5,922 nucleotides of DNA, from NCBI GenBank assembly GCA_003449595.1, contig DMHB01000104.1, forward strand, positions 1 to 5,922, in the 5' to 3' direction. The notes beneath the pieces are model-generated. The model was not told where the DNA came from, made no database searches, and saw only the letters and a program-made list of their open reading frames with translations. Position 1 is the stretch's first letter; each line of letters starts with the position of its first letter. This document shows positions 5,281 to 5,922 of the stretch, piece after piece. The position numbers were made by a program, and so were the translations under genes. Origin of the DNA: Microscillaceae bacterium. Its GTDB lineage: Bacteria > Bacteroidota > Bacteroidia > Cytophagales > Microscillaceae.

Positions 5281-5922
5281 ATGGATATACTCGTTGCCCT
5301 TTTGCTCATCATCCTCGCCCTAGGGGTAGGCATCGCCATTGATAGGTTACTCCTTAAAAAAGTACTTAAACGACAAGAAAACGAAGCACACGACAAAGCC
5401 TCTTTAGTTATAAAAGAAGCCAAGCTGGCTGCCGAGCAACTCAAAACAGAAGCTGAAAGCATCAAAAGAGATAAAATTCTGGAGGCTAAAGAACGCTTTT
5501 TAAAGTTGAAAGCCGAATTTGAAGAAGAAGCTAATAAGAAAAAGCAAATCCTTATCACCAATGAAAACAAGCTCAAACAACGCGAGCAGAATCTGGCCAA
5601 GTTGATGGAGCAAAACAAACGCAGAGAGCTTGAAATCAACAGCCTCCGCGAAAACCTCACTGAGCAAAATGAAATATTGGCTCAGAAAAAGGAAGAAGCC
5701 GATAAAATGTTGCAAGCGCAAGTCGAACAGTTGCAAAAAATTGCCAACCTCACCGTCGAAGATGCCCGAAACCAATTGATGGAGGCCCTGAAGATAGAAG
5801 CGCAAGCCAAAGCTTCCACACAAATCAAAAGTATTGTAGAAGAAGCTAAATTAACGGCTACCAAAGAAGCCAAAAAGATAGTTATTCAAACCATTCAGCG
5901 TACTGCTGCCGAGCACGCCATT
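5281..5922 (+). CDS. rny: Ribonuclease Y, N-terminal part (cut by window edge)
   Basis: RNase Y is a membrane-anchored endoribonuclease that starts mRNA decay. Only the first 214 codons are present; the gene runs off the right edge, with the KH and HD catalytic domains missing from view. Seen: an N-terminal membrane helix MDILVALLLIILALGVGIAI directly followed by a basic LLLKKVLKR stretch, then a long, highly charged coiled coil (about residues 30-200) rich in E, K, Q and A, ending in VIQTIQRTAAEHAI, the phrase that precedes the KH domain in RNase Y of this phylum. The ATG at 5281 is chosen because it places the membrane helix at the very N-terminus. The frame is open further upstream, but an earlier start would add unrelated residues, and an overlapping ATG at 5270 is in another frame that soon stops. 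It follows zapA by 101 bases. Confidence 0.93.
   Translation, partial: MDILVALLLIILALGVGIAIDRLLLKKVLKRQENEAHDKASLVIKEAKLAAEQLKTEAESIKRDKILEAKERFLKLKAEFEEEANKKKQILITNENKLKQREQNLAKLMEQNKRRELEINSLRENLTEQNEILAQKKEEADKMLQAQVEQLQKIANLTVEDARNQLMEALKIEAQAKASTQIKSIVEEAKLTATKEAKKIVIQTIQRTAAEHAI

Noticed and set aside
5274..5873. Long open frames on the minus strand opposite rny, rich in serine, leucine and phenylalanine
   Set aside because: They are the antisense of the Lys/Glu-rich coiled coil of RNase Y, which yields open low-complexity frames without real domains.

Overview
The window looks like an ordinary chromosomal segment of a member of the Bacteroidota, probably a Cytophagales-type organism. 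The basis is gene content and style: the short acidic DUF2795 protein, a MacB-like permease with a WWKY-type periplasmic motif, a zapB-like/zapA/rny cluster, mostly AT-rich leaders without Shine-Dalgarno sequences, and TAnnTTTG-type -7 boxes. Base composition is moderate, with no island-like change, and there is no IS element, integrase, CRISPR array, tRNA or rRNA. The lineage call is inference from sequence style, not from a search.

Layout. At the left edge a small plus-strand DUF2795 gene (21-242) ends in a hairpin terminator that overlaps the 3' end of the convergent minus-strand operon. That operon is read right to left as queA (tRNA queuosine synthesis), an M14/AstE-aspartoacylase-like zinc hydrolase, and ispD (isoprenoid synthesis by the MEP pathway), with gaps of 47 and 18 bases. 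A 155-base divergent spacer (3075-3229) separates queA from a plus-strand run: a MacB/FtsX-like ABC permease without its ATPase, a 101-residue coiled-coil protein resembling ZapB, ZapA (GTG start), and the first 214 codons of RNase Y, cut by the right edge.

How the genes work together. The plus-strand cluster combines cell-division accessory factors (ZapB-like and ZapA, which act on the FtsZ ring) with the membrane-anchored ribonuclease RNase Y. The minus-strand operon joins unrelated housekeeping functions. The 101-base gap between zapA and rny holds an 8-pair hairpin, at a place where a 6S-type RNA might be expected, but the gap is short. I found no convincing undescribed system. The points most worth a second look are the zapA-rny spacer, the ZapB-like protein, the orphan permease, the hydrolase of unknown substrate, and the terminator embedded in the end of ispD.
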